Assembly (NCBI RefSeq): GCF_002802905.1
Contig: NZ_PEBK01000010.1
Coordinates: 1 to 64,000 of the forward strand
Direction of reading: 5' to 3'
Source: Bifidobacterium simiarum
Lineage (GTDB): Bacteria > Actinomycetota > Actinomycetes > Actinomycetales > Bifidobacteriaceae
DNA length: 64,000 nt
Both the position numbers and the translations under genes were made by a program. Positions 1 to 9,011 of the stretch are shown here, piece after piece. The notes beneath the pieces are model-generated. The model had not been told where the DNA came from. It did not search any database and worked only from the letters and a program-made list of their open reading frames with translations. The first letter of the stretch is position 1. Each line of letters opens with the position of its first letter.

Positions 1-299
1 CAGGTTGGGGACTTGGTGGGATCGGCGGGCGATGCGGCGGCGGGCGATGCGGCGGCTGCGACCGTGCCCGACTCCCCCGCCGCTTCGGCCCCTCCCGCCG
101 CTTCGGTCTCAGCATTGTCCGCCGCGTTGTCCGCTGCGGACTGTGATGCCGGTGGAATATAGAAGTCCCACTGGCCGTTGAGATCGATCCACGTCTTGCG
201 CACCCGCTGCGGATTCGGGTACCCGAGCCGCTCATCGATGCGGTTCTTCGCCTCGATGGCCGTTATATCCGGCGTTTCCGCCGTCGTGTGCTGCGTCAT
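1..299 (-). CDS. Glycoside hydrolase family 2 protein, N-terminal fragment (runs off the window)
   Basis: Only the first 99 codons are present; the rest lies beyond base 1. The ATG at 299 follows a GGGAGG ribosome site 8 bases upstream. Residues around 22–50 (IDERLGYPNPQRVRKTW, then LNGQWDFY) match the opening of GH2 beta-galactosidase/beta-glucuronidase-type enzymes, where the sugar-binding beta-sandwich begins with a 'NG.W.F' motif. Directly after this motif comes an Ala/Ser/Pro/Glu-rich low-complexity stretch (about residues 54–99). A GH2 sandwich would normally continue without interruption there, so this is probably a lineage-specific linker insertion. Four LacI-type operators precede the gene, so sugar-induced expression by a LacI repressor is likely. 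The substrate cannot be told from this fragment. Confidence 0.75.
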   Translation of the reverse strand, partial: MTQHTTAETPDITAIEAKNRIDERLGYPNPQRVRKTWIDLNGQWDFYIPPASQSAADNAADNAETEAAGGAEAAGESGTVAAAASPAAASPADPTKSPT

Positions 300-345
300 T
301 GCATCCTCCCATCGAGTTGTGAGGCTTCATTTCTCGACCCCGCAT

Positions 346-363
346 TTCTGAAACGTTTCAGAA
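346..363. promoter_or_regulatory. LacI-type operator 1 (perfect 18-bp palindrome)
   Basis: TTCTGAAACGTTTCAGAA is a perfect palindrome with the central CG typical of LacI/GalR operators. It lies 47 bases upstream of the GH2 start codon, where a repressor would block transcription. Confidence 0.75.
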
Positions 364-368
364 TGGTC

Positions 369-382
369 CTAAAACGTTCCAG
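369..382. promoter_or_regulatory. LacI-type operator 2 (imperfect)
   Basis: CTAAAACGTTCCAG shares the AAACGTT core of operator 1, with two mismatched arm positions. Its centre is 21 bp from that of operator 1, about two helical turns. Confidence 0.5.
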
Positions 383-493
383 AAACGAAGGTCACGAAAG
401 TCAAAGCCTCACAACTCCGTTTTCTTTTCCTAGATGACTGCATTCCCCCTGCAAGGGCCCTTCATTGCGACCCCATTCGGAAAACATCTCTAT

Positions 494-509
494 TCTGGAA
501 CGTTTCACA
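494..509. promoter_or_regulatory. LacI-type operator 3 (imperfect)
   Basis: The core TGGAACGTTTCA repeats the operator 1 core about 147 bases further upstream of the GH2 gene. A distant second pair of sites suggests DNA looping. Confidence 0.5.
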
Positions 510-521
510 AAACTTGTCAAG

Positions 522-537
522 TCTAAAACGTTTCAGA
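522..537. promoter_or_regulatory. LacI-type operator 4 (one mismatch)
   Basis: TCTAAAACGTTTCAGA matches operator 1 except for one arm position. Operators 3 and 4 form a second close pair 28 bp apart, mirroring operators 1 and 2. Confidence 0.6.
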
Positions 538-645
538 AGCGGGTCGCGACCACTCGACATGTCTCAACACCATACCGTGTAACCACACCCACATCGCGCA
601 ACCGCGCCCATGCCCTGACAACAGCACATGCGCCCGAAATACGAA

Positions 646-682
646 AAGGCTTCCGCCAGTTGCGATCACTGGCGGAAGCCTT
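646..682 (-). terminator. Rho-independent terminator of pnp
   Basis: A perfect 15-bp stem (arms 646–660 and 668–682) with a 7-base loop is followed on the minus strand by TTTTCG. It lies about 145 bases beyond the pnp stop codon. Confidence 0.85.
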
Positions 683-737
683 AGTGTCGAGGGAGCCTTG
701 AGTTAGGCTCCGTACCCCTCGATCGCTCTTATTCTGC

Positions 738-789
738 ACCTCATCCGACCGGCAAAGCCGGCCACCTTCCCCTCACAGGGGAAGGCAAG
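738..789. repeat. REP-like intergenic repeat, CCGGC-stem type
   Basis: Begins CACCTCATCCGACCGGC and carries two small hairpins, CCGGC...GCCGG and CCTTCCCC...GGGGAAGG. The same modular sequence recurs around 10145, 20999, 58018 and 62270. Here it lies between pnp and its terminator. Confidence 0.8.
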
Positions 790-827
790 ATCAGATAACG
801 ATCAACTGACCGAGACTACGGGGACGA

Positions 828-3560
828 TCAGTCCTCGTCGAAGGGATCAAAGTCGCGACGGATGCGGCGGCGCGGACGCTCGGAACGCTCCTCGCGGTCG
901 GCGCGGTACTCATCGTAGGAGTCATCCACGGCGTAACGCGGGTTGCGGTCGTCGCGGCCACCACGGCGGCGCGGGCGATCATCACGATCACGACGGTCAC
1001 GATCATCACGATCGTAGTCACGGTCGTCACGGCTGGAACGACGACGCGGACGGTCATCACGATCACGACGGTCACGATCATCACGATCGTAATCGCGATC
1101 GTCACGGCTGGAACGACGGTCGTCGCGATCGTAGTCGCGGTCGTCACGGCCGCCACGGTAGTCGTCGCGATCATCGTCGTCGTAACGGCGACGGCGACGC
1201 GGACGGTCATCGTGGTCACGGCGGTCATCGCGATCGTCGCGGCGACCACGGCCACCACGGTATCCACGATCATCGCGGTCACGGCCACCACGGCGGTCAT
1301 CGCGATCGCCACGGCCACGGCCACCACGGTCGCCACCGCGACCGGCGCCGGACTCCTGATCCTCGAAGCCGGGGATGGCCAGCGAGATCTTGCCGCGGTC
1401 GTCCACGCCCTGCACGACCACCTCGACGGTGTCGCCTTCCTTGAGCACGTCCTCCACGGCGTCGATGCGCTCACCGTTGGTGAGGTTGCGGATCTGGCTG
1501 ATGTGCAGCAGGCCGTCGGTGCCGGGGGTGAGGTTCACGAACGCGCCGAACGACGTGGTCTTCACGACCTTGCCGTTGTACTTCTCGCCCGCCTCGGGAA
1601 CGTGCGGGTTGGCGATCTGGTCGATGATCTGCTTGGCCTTCTCGGCGGCCTCGCCACCCTCGGAGGAGATGAACACGGTACCGTCATCCTCGATGGCGAT
1701 CTCGGCGCCGGTGTCCTCCTGGATCTGGTTGATCATCTTGCCCTTCGGGCCGATGACCTCGCCGATCTTCTCGACCGGAACGGTGGTGGTGATGATGCGC
1801 GGAGCGTACTCGCTCATCTCGGCCGGACCGTCGATGCACTCGTTGATGAGCTCGAGGATCGTGGTGCGGGCCTCGTGGGCCTGCTGCAGGGCGGCGGCCA
1901 GGATGTCGGCGGGGATGCCGTCGAGCTTGGTGTCGAGCTGCAGGGCGGTGATGAACTCGGCGGTGCCGGCCACCTTGAAGTCCATGTCGCCGAACGCGTC
2001 CTCGGCGCCCAGGATGTCGGTGAGCGTCTTGTAGATGTGCTGGCCGTCCACGTCGCCGGAGACCAGACCCATGGCGATGCCCGCGACCGGAGCCTTCAGC
2101 GGCACGCCGGCGGCAAGCAGCGACAGGGTGGAGGCGCACACGGAGCCCATGGAGGTGGAGCCGTTGGATCCGATGGCCTCGGAGACCTGACGGATGGCGT
2201 AGGGGAACTCCTCGCGGCTGGGCAGCACCGGCACGATGGCCTTCTCGGCGAGGGCGCCGTGGCCGATCTCGCGGCGCTTCGGGGAGCCGACGCGGCCGGT
2301 CTCGCCGGTGGAGTACGGCGGCATCTCGTAGTTGTGCATGTAGCGCTTGGTGCTCGGACCGGACAGCGCGTCGATCTGCTGCTCCATCTTGAGCATGTTC
2401 AGCGTGGTGACGCCCAGGATCTGGGTCTCGCCGCGCTGGAACAGGGCGGAGCCGTGCACGCGGGGCACGATGTCCACTTCGGCGGACAGGGTGCGGATGT
2501 CGCGCAGGCCACGGCCGTCGATGCGGTAGTCCTGGGTGAGGATGCGGCGGCGCACGATCTGACGCTGCAGCTCCTTGAACGCGTTGCCGATCTCCTTGTC
2601 CTTCTCGGCGTCGTCCATGTCGGTGAACTCGCCGGCGAGGGTGTCCTTCACCTTCTGCTTGATCTCGGCGATGCGGTCCTGACGCGGCAGCTTCTCGGCG
2701 ATGGACAGGGCCTCGTCGAGGTCACCGTGGGCGATCTCGTCGATGCGGTTGTACAGGGCGTCGGTGTACTCGGGGAAGAGCTGGAACTCGCGGGTTTCCT
2801 TGGCAGCCTTGGCCTTGAGCTCGTTCTGGGCCTCGCAGATCACCTTGATGAACGGCTTGGCGGCTTCCAGACCCTGGGCCACGACGGTCTCGTCGGGCTT
2901 GATCTGGCCCTCGTCGTAGATGAGGGTCCAGGCGTTCTTGCCGGCGCCGGCCTCGATCATGGCGATGGCGACGTCACCGTTCTCGACGACGCGGCCGGCG
3001 ACCACGATCTCGAACACGGCGCGCTCGCGCTCGCTCCAGCGCGGGAAGGCGACCCACTGGCCGTCGATCAGGGCCAGACGCACGCCGGAGACCGGGCCGG
3101 AGAACGGCAGACCGGAGATCAGCGTGGAGGCGCTGGCGGCGTTCAGGGCGATGACGTCGTAGGCGTCGTCGGGGTTGATGGAAAGGATGGTCTCCACGAC
3201 CTGCACCTCGTTGCGCAGCGTGTGCGGGAACAGCGGGCGCAGCGGGCGGTCGATGATGCGGCAGGCCAAGATGGCCTCGGAGCTCGGACGGCCCTCGCGG
3301 CGGAAGAAGGAGCCCGGGATCTTGCCCGCGGCGTACATCTTCTCCTCCACGTCGACGGTCAGCGGGAAGAAGTCGTAGTTCTCCTTCGGGCTGGAGCCGG
3401 CGGTGGTGGTGCTCAGCACCATGGAATCATCGTCAAGATAGGCGGCGACGGCGCCGTCAGCCTGCTGGGCGAGACGGCCGGTCTCGAAGCGCAGCGTGCG
3501 CTTGCCAAACGAACCATTATCGATAACGGCCTCTACGGCCTTGATTTCGGGACCCTCCAA
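828..3560 (-). CDS. pnp: Polyribonucleotide nucleotidyltransferase (PNPase) with a long Arg/Asp/Gly-rich tail
   Basis: PNPase degrades RNA 3' to 5' by phosphorolysis and takes part in mRNA turnover. The start chosen is the TTG at 3560, preceded by AAAGGAGG at ideal spacing and giving the N-terminus (M)[19 protein letters not shown]; the open frame further upstream has no ribosome site. Domains in order are RNase PH-like 1 (about residues 10–150, with [12 protein letters not shown]), RNase PH-like 2 (about 340–560, with catalytic acids in [10 protein letters not shown] near 518), KH (about 590–650, [12 protein letters not shown]) and S1 (about 655–730). The last ~175 residues are almost only Arg, Asp, Gly and Tyr in degenerate [13 protein letters not shown] blocks, encoded by imperfect tandem DNA repeats. 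This tail is probably disordered and RNA-binding. The gene lies downstream of rpsO, a common bacterial order. Confidence 0.97.
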   Translation of the reverse strand: MEGPEIKAVEAVIDNGSFGKRTLRFETGRLAQQADGAVAAYLDDDSMVLSTTTAGSSPKENYDFFPLTVDVEEKMYAAGKIPGSFFRREGRPSSEAILACRIIDRPLRPLFPHTLRNEVQVVETILSINPDDAYDVIALNAASASTLISGLPFSGPVSGVRLALIDGQWVAFPRWSERERAVFEIVVAGRVVENGDVAIAMIEAGAGKNAWTLIYDEGQIKPDETVVAQGLEAAKPFIKVICEAQNELKAKAAKETREFQLFPEYTDALYNRIDEIAHGDLDEALSIAEKLPRQDRIAEIKQKVKDTLAGEFTDMDDAEKDKEIGNAFKELQRQIVRRRILTQDYRIDGRGLRDIRTLSAEVDIVPRVHGSALFQRGETQILGVTTLNMLKMEQQIDALSGPSTKRYMHNYEMPPYSTGETGRVGSPKRREIGHGALAEKAIVPVLPSREEFPYAIRQVSEAIGSNGSTSMGSVCASTLSLLAAGVPLKAPVAGIAMGLVSGDVDGQHIYKTLTDILGAEDAFGDMDFKVAGTAEFITALQLDTKLDGIPADILAAALQQAHEARTTILELINECIDGPAEMSEYAPRIITTTVPVEKIGEVIGPKGKMINQIQEDTGAEIAIEDDGTVFISSEGGEAAEKAKQIIDQIANPHVPEAGEKYNGKVVKTTSFGAFVNLTPGTDGLLHISQIRNLTNGERIDAVEDVLKEGDTVEVVVQGVDDRGKISLAIPGFEDQESGAGRGGDRGGRGRGDRDDRRGGRDRDDRGYRGGRGRRDDRDDRRDHDDRPRRRRRYDDDDRDDYRGGRDDRDYDRDDRRSSRDDRDYDRDDRDRRDRDDRPRRRSSRDDRDYDRDDRDRRDRDDRPRRRGGRDDRNPRYAVDDSYDEYRADREERSERPRRRIRRDFDPFDED

Positions 3561-3752
3561 GGGTTCCTCCTTTGTTTTTGTGTTTCTACCTACTATCGGT
3601 GTCCTCTTCAGCGGACGTGCTTCACATTTCCCGTTTTCGCGACCCCTTGGCCGCGTTCCTCGTGTCAACCGTTCGTCGGACCCTTATCTCCGGCCGCACC
3701 TCGCGGCCACCCTCCTGGTCCATCTTCTTGTTGCCGTCGGACGGCGATATGC

Positions 3753-3786
3753 AAAACGCCCGAACACCATTGTAGGTGCCCGGGCG
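3753..3786 (-). terminator. Terminator between rpsO and pnp
   Basis: On the minus strand CGCCCG...CGGGCG forms a GC-rich stem with an inner CACC/GGTG extension, followed by TTTTGC. It lies 10 bases beyond the rpsO stop codon and probably lets only part of transcription through to pnp. Confidence 0.7.
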
Positions 3787-3796
3787 GAAGTATTGG

Positions 3797-4066
3797 CTAT
3801 CGGCGCAGGCCGAGACGCTCGATCAGGGAGCGGTAACGGTTGATGTCCACGCGCTTGAGGTAATCCAGAAGACGACGACGGTCACCGATCATGAGCTGCA
3901 TGCCACGACGGGAGTGGTGATCGTGCTTGTGCTCCTTGAGGTGAGCAGTCAGATCGGAAATGCGCTTGGACAGCAGAGCCACCTGCACCTCGGGGGAACC
4001 GGTGTCGCCCTCGTGCGTCGCGTACTCGTTGATGATTGCCTGCTTTTCAGCGTTGCTCAGAGCCAC
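3797..4066 (-). CDS. rpsO: 30S ribosomal protein S15
   Basis: S15 binds 16S rRNA at the helix 20–22 junction and helps build the platform of the 30S subunit. The 89-residue product starting at GTG 4066 ([16 protein letters not shown]) has the family's normal length and its signatures [13 protein letters not shown] and [17 protein letters not shown] lies 7 bases upstream of this GTG; the longer open frame has no ribosome site. A good -10 box lies about 90 bases upstream. A terminator hairpin separates it from pnp, so the two genes are probably transcribed partly together and partly apart. Confidence 0.97.
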   Translation of the reverse strand: MALSNAEKQAIINEYATHEGDTGSPEVQVALLSKRISDLTAHLKEHKHDHHSRRGMQLMIGDRRRLLDYLKRVDINRYRSLIERLGLRR

Positions 4067-4156
4067 AGCTCCTCCTTGTGTTCGATTTGTTGCGCGGTGC
4101 CCCGACCCCATTGGCCGAAGCGCTCTCTATCCGCGGGCGATTTACGCCAAAACAGT

Positions 4157-4162
4157 ATTATA
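4157..4162 (-). promoter_or_regulatory. Probable -10 element of the rpsO promoter
   Basis: The minus strand reads a perfect TATAAT about 90 bases upstream of the rpsO start codon, in a locally AT-rich stretch. No convincing -35 box is visible at 17 bp. Confidence 0.4.
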
Positions 4163-4200
4163 CACACGGGTTGGACGTCGGCGCGCGGGGGGCGCCGCCC

Positions 4201-4956
4201 CTACACCAGCGTCGACAGCCCGCTGAACTCCACGACGAGCAGCGCAATGATCTCGATGACGAAGAACAGCGTGAGCGCCGACCAGCTACGCGTGAGGATG
4301 TTGAGCGGCGAGTCCTTGCGGATGCACACGAGCAGCCCCACATACAGGACCGCGAACACGGCCACGCCCACCGCGGCACCGATCACGCCGATGTTCGAGG
4401 CGTTGATCGGCGAGGCCGCATCGCCATACACCACGTACGTGGAGTTCCAGAAGTTCAGCCGCAGCAGACCGACGCCGCAGATCAGCTGCTCGAGCGCGAA
4501 GGCGACGAGGAACAGCACGCGCCAGTAGACCTTGCGCGCCTCCATCAGCGCCATGGCGAGCGACGTGGCCAGCACCACGGTCACCGTCCACGAGATCAGC
4601 GCCATGCCGTGCGGGTCGATCGGACGGACCAGCGAGATCACCGACTCCGTCTCGTTCAGCGCCAGCACGCGACCGCCCCAGTACGGCACGATCATCACCA
4701 CGAACAGCGCGGCGATGAACACCGCCCACGACGTCTTGTTCCAGCGACGGCGTTCCGTCTCGGCCAGCGAGGGTTCGCGCGGATGGGATTCCCGCGGATC
4801 GGTGGCCGGCACCAGACGCCCCTCCGGCCCCTTGACCTCGGGCACGGACTGTATGGGCTTCTCGGATTCCACGGATTTTCCGGATTCCACGGATTGCGAT
4901 TTTACGGATTGCGCGGATTTCTCGATGTCAGGCTGATCAGTACGCTGAGACGTCAT
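4201..4956 (-). CDS. Unknown five-helix membrane protein with a repetitive N-terminus
   Basis: Function not recognised. The ATG at 4956 follows GGGGAGGA and gives 251 residues. The first ~90 residues are hydrophilic and contain imperfect Ser-Val-Glu-Lys repeats (SVKSQSVESGKSVESEK), encoded by an 18-bp degenerate DNA repeat. Five hydrophobic segments follow: SWAVFIAALFVVMIV, MALISWTVTVVLATSLAM, VYWRVLFLVAFALEQLICG, NIGVIGAAVGVAVFAVLYV and SALTLFFVIEIIALLVV. No catalytic motif is apparent. It lies between tRNA-Gly and rpsO on the same strand. A role in the cytoplasmic membrane is the only safe inference. Confidence 0.8.
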   Translation of the reverse strand: MTSQRTDQPDIEKSAQSVKSQSVESGKSVESEKPIQSVPEVKGPEGRLVPATDPRESHPREPSLAETERRRWNKTSWAVFIAALFVVMIVPYWGGRVLALNETESVISLVRPIDPHGMALISWTVTVVLATSLAMALMEARKVYWRVLFLVAFALEQLICGVGLLRLNFWNSTYVVYGDAASPINASNIGVIGAAVGVAVFAVLYVGLLVCIRKDSPLNILTRSWSALTLFFVIEIIALLVVEFSGLSTLV

Positions 4957-5067
4957 CTGGGAATCCTCCCCGGTCCGGTCACCGGCCGTCCCCACTGCGC
5001 AGGACCGGCAACGACGAATATTGCGCATACGCATATCGATCGGATCGGCAGATACCGGCGGATATGC

Positions 5068-5090
5068 AAAACCCCGGTCTTGGCCGGGGT
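5068..5090 (-). terminator. Terminator of tRNA-Gly
   Basis: On the minus strand the stem ACCCCGG...CCGGGGT with a 6-base loop is followed by TTTTGC, directly after the tRNA 3' end. Confidence 0.85.
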
Positions 5091-5095
5091 CTGGG

Positions 5096-5169
5096 TGGAG
5101 CGGATGACGGGAATCGAACCCGCGTAATCAGTTTGGAAGACTGAGGCTCTACCATTGAGCTACATCCGC
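5096..5169 (-). tRNA. tRNA-Gly (anticodon TCC), CCA encoded
   Basis: The minus strand folds as a complete cloverleaf. The acceptor stem GCGGATG pairs with CATCCGC, the D arm contains AGCTCAATGGTAGAGC, the anticodon loop is CTTCCAA and the T arm contains GGGTTCGATTCCC. Anticodon TCC reads GGA and GGG. The terminal CCA is encoded at 5096–5098. Confidence 0.95.
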
Positions 5170-5227
5170 GTCGGAAGCGCAAAACTTCCGAGTCACGATT
5201 ATGACATACCCCGCCGATTTTGCAAAA

Positions 5228-5359
5228 TCACCCGCGTCGGGCACCCGACGGGCCATCGGCAGACCACCCGACCGACAGACCACCCGACCGGCAAACAGTC
5301 CGGCCACCCGACCGTCCGGCAGGCCATCCGACCATCCGGCAGGCCATCCGACCATCCGA
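5228..5359. repeat. Degenerate tandem repeat upstream of the C-S lyase gene
   Basis: Imperfect units of roughly 20 bp built on CCACCCGACCG / CCATCCGACC fill the space between tRNA-Gly and the next gene. The 20-bp unit at 5316–5335 is repeated exactly at 5336–5355. Confidence 0.8.
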
Positions 5360-5414
5360 TCACGCCCGATACACTATCCGTATTATTCTCCAATGCAGTA
5401 TCAAGGAGGGTTTC

Positions 5415-6710
5415 ATGACTATCGACTCATCAGCCGGCACAGCAGCCGCAGATTCGGCGGCGGAACGCACAGTGTCAGATCACACAGTGTCAGATCACAC
5501 GTCGGCCACCTACGACTTCACCTCGGTCATCGATCGGCACGGCAAGGACGCCCTGGCCGTCGACGGTCTGGGACACATGCCGATCGCCCCCGATCCGCCG
5601 GAACCGGGCTTCGACATGATCCCCATGTGGGTGGCGGACATGAACTTCGCCACGGTGCCCACGATCCAGTCCGCGATCATCGAACGCGCGAAACACCCGC
5701 TGTTCGGCTACTTCGAGCCGAGCGAGGAGTACTACCGCGCGATCATCGACTGGCAGTCGTCGCGCAACGGAGTGACCGGCCTCACCGCCGAGCACATCGG
5801 CTACGAGAACGGCGTGCTGGGCGGCGTGGTCAGCGCGCTGAAGGCGTTCGCCACCCCCGGTGACGCGGTGCTGCTGCACTCCCCCACCTACGTCGGGTTC
5901 ACCGAATCGATCGGCGGCAACGGCTATCGGATCGTGCACAGCCCGCTCAAACGGGATGACGAAGGCACCTGGCGCATGGACTTCGACGACATGGACCGCA
6001 AGATCAAGGAGAACCACATCCATGTGGCCGTGTTCTGCTCGCCGCACAACCCCTGCGGCCGCGTGTGGGAACGTTGGGAGATCGAGCGGGCGATGGAGGT
6101 GTACCGGTCCAACGACTGCGTGGTGATCGCCGACGAGATCTGGTCCGACATCATCCTCGACGGGTACCGTCACATTCCCACCCAGTCGGTGAGCGACGAC
6201 GCGCGCAACCGGACCATCGCCTTCTACGCGCCGAGCAAGACGTTCAATCTGGCCGGTCTGGTCGGCAGCTACCACATCGTCTACAACCCCTACCTGCGCG
6301 ACCGGCTGGTCTCGGTAAGCGAGAAGACCCATTACAACGCGATGAACGTGCTGTCGATGCATGCGCTGGTCGGCGCCTACCGGCCCGAGGGCCATGAATG
6401 GCTCGATGAGCTGCGCCATGTGCTCACCGGCAACGTGAACTATGCGGTCGACTACATTCGCAAGCATTTCGACGGCGTGGCGGTGAGCCGACCGCAGGGC
6501 ACGTACATGCTGTTCCTCGACTGCACCGAATGGTGCGAGCGGCACGGCGAGACCATCGACGAGCTGGAGAAGCGCGCCTGGAACGTGGGCGTGGCGTGGC
6601 AGGACGGGCGGCTGTTCCAGCATCCGTGCGCGGTGCGCGTGAATCTGGCGCTGCCGCGGGAGCGCGTCGAGGAGGCCATGCGCCGCCTCAGCCAATACGT
6701 CTTCGCATAA
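5415..6710 (+). CDS. PLP-dependent C-S lyase / aminotransferase, MalY–PatB type
   Basis: Fold-type I pyridoxal-phosphate enzyme. Its relatives (MalY, PatB, cystathionine beta-lyases) cleave C–S bonds of cystathionine or cysteine conjugates, giving pyruvate, ammonia and a thiol. The ATG at 5415 follows AAGGAGG, giving 431 residues. The first ~35 residues are a Ser/Asp/Ala-rich extension with a short repeat (TVSDHTVSDHT). Family marks are MIPMWVADMNF near the start of the fold, CSPHNPCGRVW, and the Schiff-base lysine K275 in APSKTFNLAGL. It probably serves methionine/cysteine metabolism. It is a single gene closed by a strong terminator. Substrate preference cannot be read from sequence. Confidence 0.9.
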   Translation: MTIDSSAGTAAADSAAERTVSDHTVSDHTSATYDFTSVIDRHGKDALAVDGLGHMPIAPDPPEPGFDMIPMWVADMNFATVPTIQSAIIERAKHPLFGYFEPSEEYYRAIIDWQSSRNGVTGLTAEHIGYENGVLGGVVSALKAFATPGDAVLLHSPTYVGFTESIGGNGYRIVHSPLKRDDEGTWRMDFDDMDRKIKENHIHVAVFCSPHNPCGRVWERWEIERAMEVYRSNDCVVIADEIWSDIILDGYRHIPTQSVSDDARNRTIAFYAPSKTFNLAGLVGSYHIVYNPYLRDRLVSVSEKTHYNAMNVLSMHALVGAYRPEGHEWLDELRHVLTGNVNYAVDYIRKHFDGVAVSRPQGTYMLFLDCTEWCERHGETIDELEKRAWNVGVAWQDGRLFQHPCAVRVNLALPRERVEEAMRRLSQYVFA

Positions 6711-6713
6711 ATG

Positions 6714-6800
6714 CCGAAATCCGCGATTCATGGTGCCTTATGGTCGAAATTTGGTGGAATAACGACCTTTTGGCACCGCGAATCGCGGATTTCGGGGTTT
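6714..6800 (+). terminator. Long three-part terminator hairpin
   Basis: A perfect 16-bp outer stem (6714–6729 with 6780–6795), a GGTGCC/GGCACC inner stem and a GGTCG/CGACC apical stem are followed by GGTTTTT. It ends the C-S lyase transcript just after the stop codon. Confidence 0.8.
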
Positions 6801-6866
6801 TTGTGCCGGTATTCGGCCGGTCAGCCGAACCGTCAGGTGGCCGGTCAGCGGATCAGAAGCGACGTC

Positions 6867-7217
6867 TCACTTCTTGCTGCCTTCGTGCTGCACCTGGGCC
6901 TTGGCCGCGGACGCCTCGGCGGAGGCGATGATGTCCTCTGCCGCGAGCGGACGGGCGAAGTTCCACACGAGGAACAGCACGCCGACGATCAGCATGATGA
7001 TGCCGGTCCACAGGTTGATGGCGATGCCACCGGTCTTGGCCACGTCGGCCGCCGGATCGACGATGCCCACGAGCGTGACGATCACGCCGTAGATCACGAA
7101 CAGCACGCCGATCAGCAGTCGCAGATCATTGCGGCGGGCGGCCTTGACGGCCTGATCCTTTTCGGCCTGAGTCAGCAGGCCCTTGCCGGCGGTGCCGGAC
7201 TTAGTATCTTCTGCCAT
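6867..7217 (-). CDS. Small two-helix membrane protein paired with a symporter
   Basis: This 116-residue protein starts at ATG 7217 behind AAGGAG. It has a charged N-terminus, two hydrophobic segments (LLIGVLFVIYGVIVTLVGI and INLWTGIIMLIVGVLFLVWNF) and an Ala-rich charged C-terminus. It lies 45 bases downstream of the sodium:solute symporter gene on the same strand, so the two are probably co-transcribed. A helper or small subunit of the transporter is a plausible but untested role. I do not recognise a named family. Confidence 0.8.
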   Translation of the reverse strand: MAEDTKSGTAGKGLLTQAEKDQAVKAARRNDLRLLIGVLFVIYGVIVTLVGIVDPAADVAKTGGIAINLWTGIIMLIVGVLFLVWNFARPLAAEDIIASAEASAAKAQVQHEGSKK

Positions 7218-7262
7218 TTCAAACTCCTTATCAATCGATGGAATCGATACTCAAACCGAGGT

Positions 7263-9011
7263 TTAGAAGAACGGGATGTAGAACACGAGGCCGAGGATGA
7301 AGATCACGGTGCCGAGGATGGCGGGCTTGCGGTACCAAGGAACCTTGACCAGCGCGGTGTCCTTGACGCCCTTGGCCGCACGCTTGGCGTCCTCGAGCTC
7401 CTCGTCCTTGGCGGCCTGGAAGTACTTCATGCCGCCGTTGGCGAAGGTGAGGCCCTCGAGCTCGGCGTCGGTCTTGCCCTTGGTGAACGGCGTGATGATC
7501 GCCGCCACGATCCAGGTGGCCAGGCAGGAGATGATGGCGCCGTACCAGGTCTCGGCGGTGGCGGATCCGAAGATCGGGGCGCCGGCGGCCACGGAGTTCA
7601 GGTAGGCGATGTAGGTGATCAGCGGGGCGACGATGCCGCACACGTAGCCGATGGTGCCGGCCACGTTGCTCACGCGCTTCCACACCAGGCCGAGGATGAA
7701 GATGGCGAACAGCGGGGCGTTGAAGAAGCTGAACAGCGTTTGCAGGTACGTCATGATGTTGCCGAACTGGCTGGCGATCCATGCGGTGGCCACGGAGATG
7801 ATCACGCCGATCACGGTGATCAGGCGGCCCATGTTCAGGTAGTACTTGTCGTTCTGACCGGGCTTGACGTAGTCCTGCCAGATATCGTAGGTGAACACGG
7901 TGTTGAACGAGGAGACGTTCGCGGCCATGCCGGCCATGAAGGAGGCCATCATGCCGGTGATGGCGACGCCGAGCACGCCGTTGGGCAGATACATCTTGAA
8001 CAGGTACGGAATGGCCTCGTTGTACTGCAGGACCGGGTGGTCGCCGGCGAACAGGTTGCCGACGGTGGCGGCCGCGACCAGACCCGGGATGATGATGATG
8101 ATCCAGATCAGCATCTTCGGGATGGCACCGAGGATAGGCGTCATGCGGGCGGCGGTCATGGACTTGGCCGCGAAGGCGCGTTGCACCTCGGTGAAGTTGG
8201 TGGTCCAGTAGCCGAAGCCGAGCACGAAGCCGAGGCCCATGAGGATGGAGAACCAGTCGCCGCCGACCGGGTTGGTGACGTTGCCCAGTCCGGTGCCGGC
8301 CCAGGCGTGGATGCTACCGGACCAGTCCTGCATGCTGGTGAGCTTGGCGGTCAGGCCGCTCCAGCCGCCGACCTGATGCAGACCGATCACGGTGACCGGG
8401 ATCAGGGCCGCGACGATGACGAAGAACTGCATGACCTCGTTGTAGATGGCGGAGGTCAGGCCACCCAGCGTGATGTAGGCGAGCACGAAGATGGCGGAGA
8501 TGATGATGGCCGTCCACTGGTTCCAACCCAGCATGGCCTGAAGGATCAGGGCCATGGCGTACAGGTTGATGCCGGCCTGAAGAATGGTGGAGACCGCGAA
8601 GCACAGGGAGACGATCAGGTGGGCGCCCTTGCCGAAGCGGCGGTACATGAACTCAGGAACCGAGCGTACGCCGGAGCCGTAGTAGAACGGCATCATGAAG
8701 ATGCCGAGGAACACCATGCCGGGCACTGCGCCGATCAGGTAGTAGTGGATGGTCGGCATACCGATCTGCGCACCGTTGGCGGCCATGCCGAGGATCTCGG
8801 TGGCGCCCAGGTTGGCGGCGCAGAATGCGAGGCCTGCGATCCATGCAGGCATCGAACGACCGGCCAGCAGGAAGTCCTCACTCGACTTCTGCTGCTTGTG
8901 GATGGTGTAGCCGATCCACACGATCATGGCGAAATAAATGACGAGAATCAGCCAGTCCACCCAACTCAGCGACAGGCGGATCGCAGACTCTCCGACAGCA
9001 TTCGTGATCAT
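7263..9011 (-). CDS. Sodium:solute symporter (SSS family), probable sugar uptake
   Basis: A 582-residue cytoplasmic-membrane protein with about 14 hydrophobic segments. It carries SSS hallmarks: AGRSMPAWIAGLAFCAANLGATEILGMAANG near the N-terminus, YITLGGLTSAIYNEVMQFF, and GFGYWTTNFTEVQRAFAAKSM. The last resembles the WxxxQR signature of SGLT/vSGLT-type galactose/glucose symporters. It would couple inward sodium flow to uptake of a sugar or similar solute. The ATG at 9011 lies behind GGAAGGAAGG and is preferred to the in-frame GTG upstream. The small membrane protein gene follows directly. The TAACCGGTTA palindrome upstream may be its operator. Confidence 0.9.
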   Translation of the reverse strand: MITNAVGESAIRLSLSWVDWLILVIYFAMIVWIGYTIHKQQKSSEDFLLAGRSMPAWIAGLAFCAANLGATEILGMAANGAQIGMPTIHYYLIGAVPGMVFLGIFMMPFYYGSGVRSVPEFMYRRFGKGAHLIVSLCFAVSTILQAGINLYAMALILQAMLGWNQWTAIIISAIFVLAYITLGGLTSAIYNEVMQFFVIVAALIPVTVIGLHQVGGWSGLTAKLTSMQDWSGSIHAWAGTGLGNVTNPVGGDWFSILMGLGFVLGFGYWTTNFTEVQRAFAAKSMTAARMTPILGAIPKMLIWIIIIIPGLVAAATVGNLFAGDHPVLQYNEAIPYLFKMYLPNGVLGVAITGMMASFMAGMAANVSSFNTVFTYDIWQDYVKPGQNDKYYLNMGRLITVIGVIISVATAWIASQFGNIMTYLQTLFSFFNAPLFAIFILGLVWKRVSNVAGTIGYVCGIVAPLITYIAYLNSVAAGAPIFGSATAETWYGAIISCLATWIVAAIITPFTKGKTDAELEGLTFANGGMKYFQAAKDEELEDAKRAAKGVKDTALVKVPWYRKPAILGTVIFILGLVFYIPFF

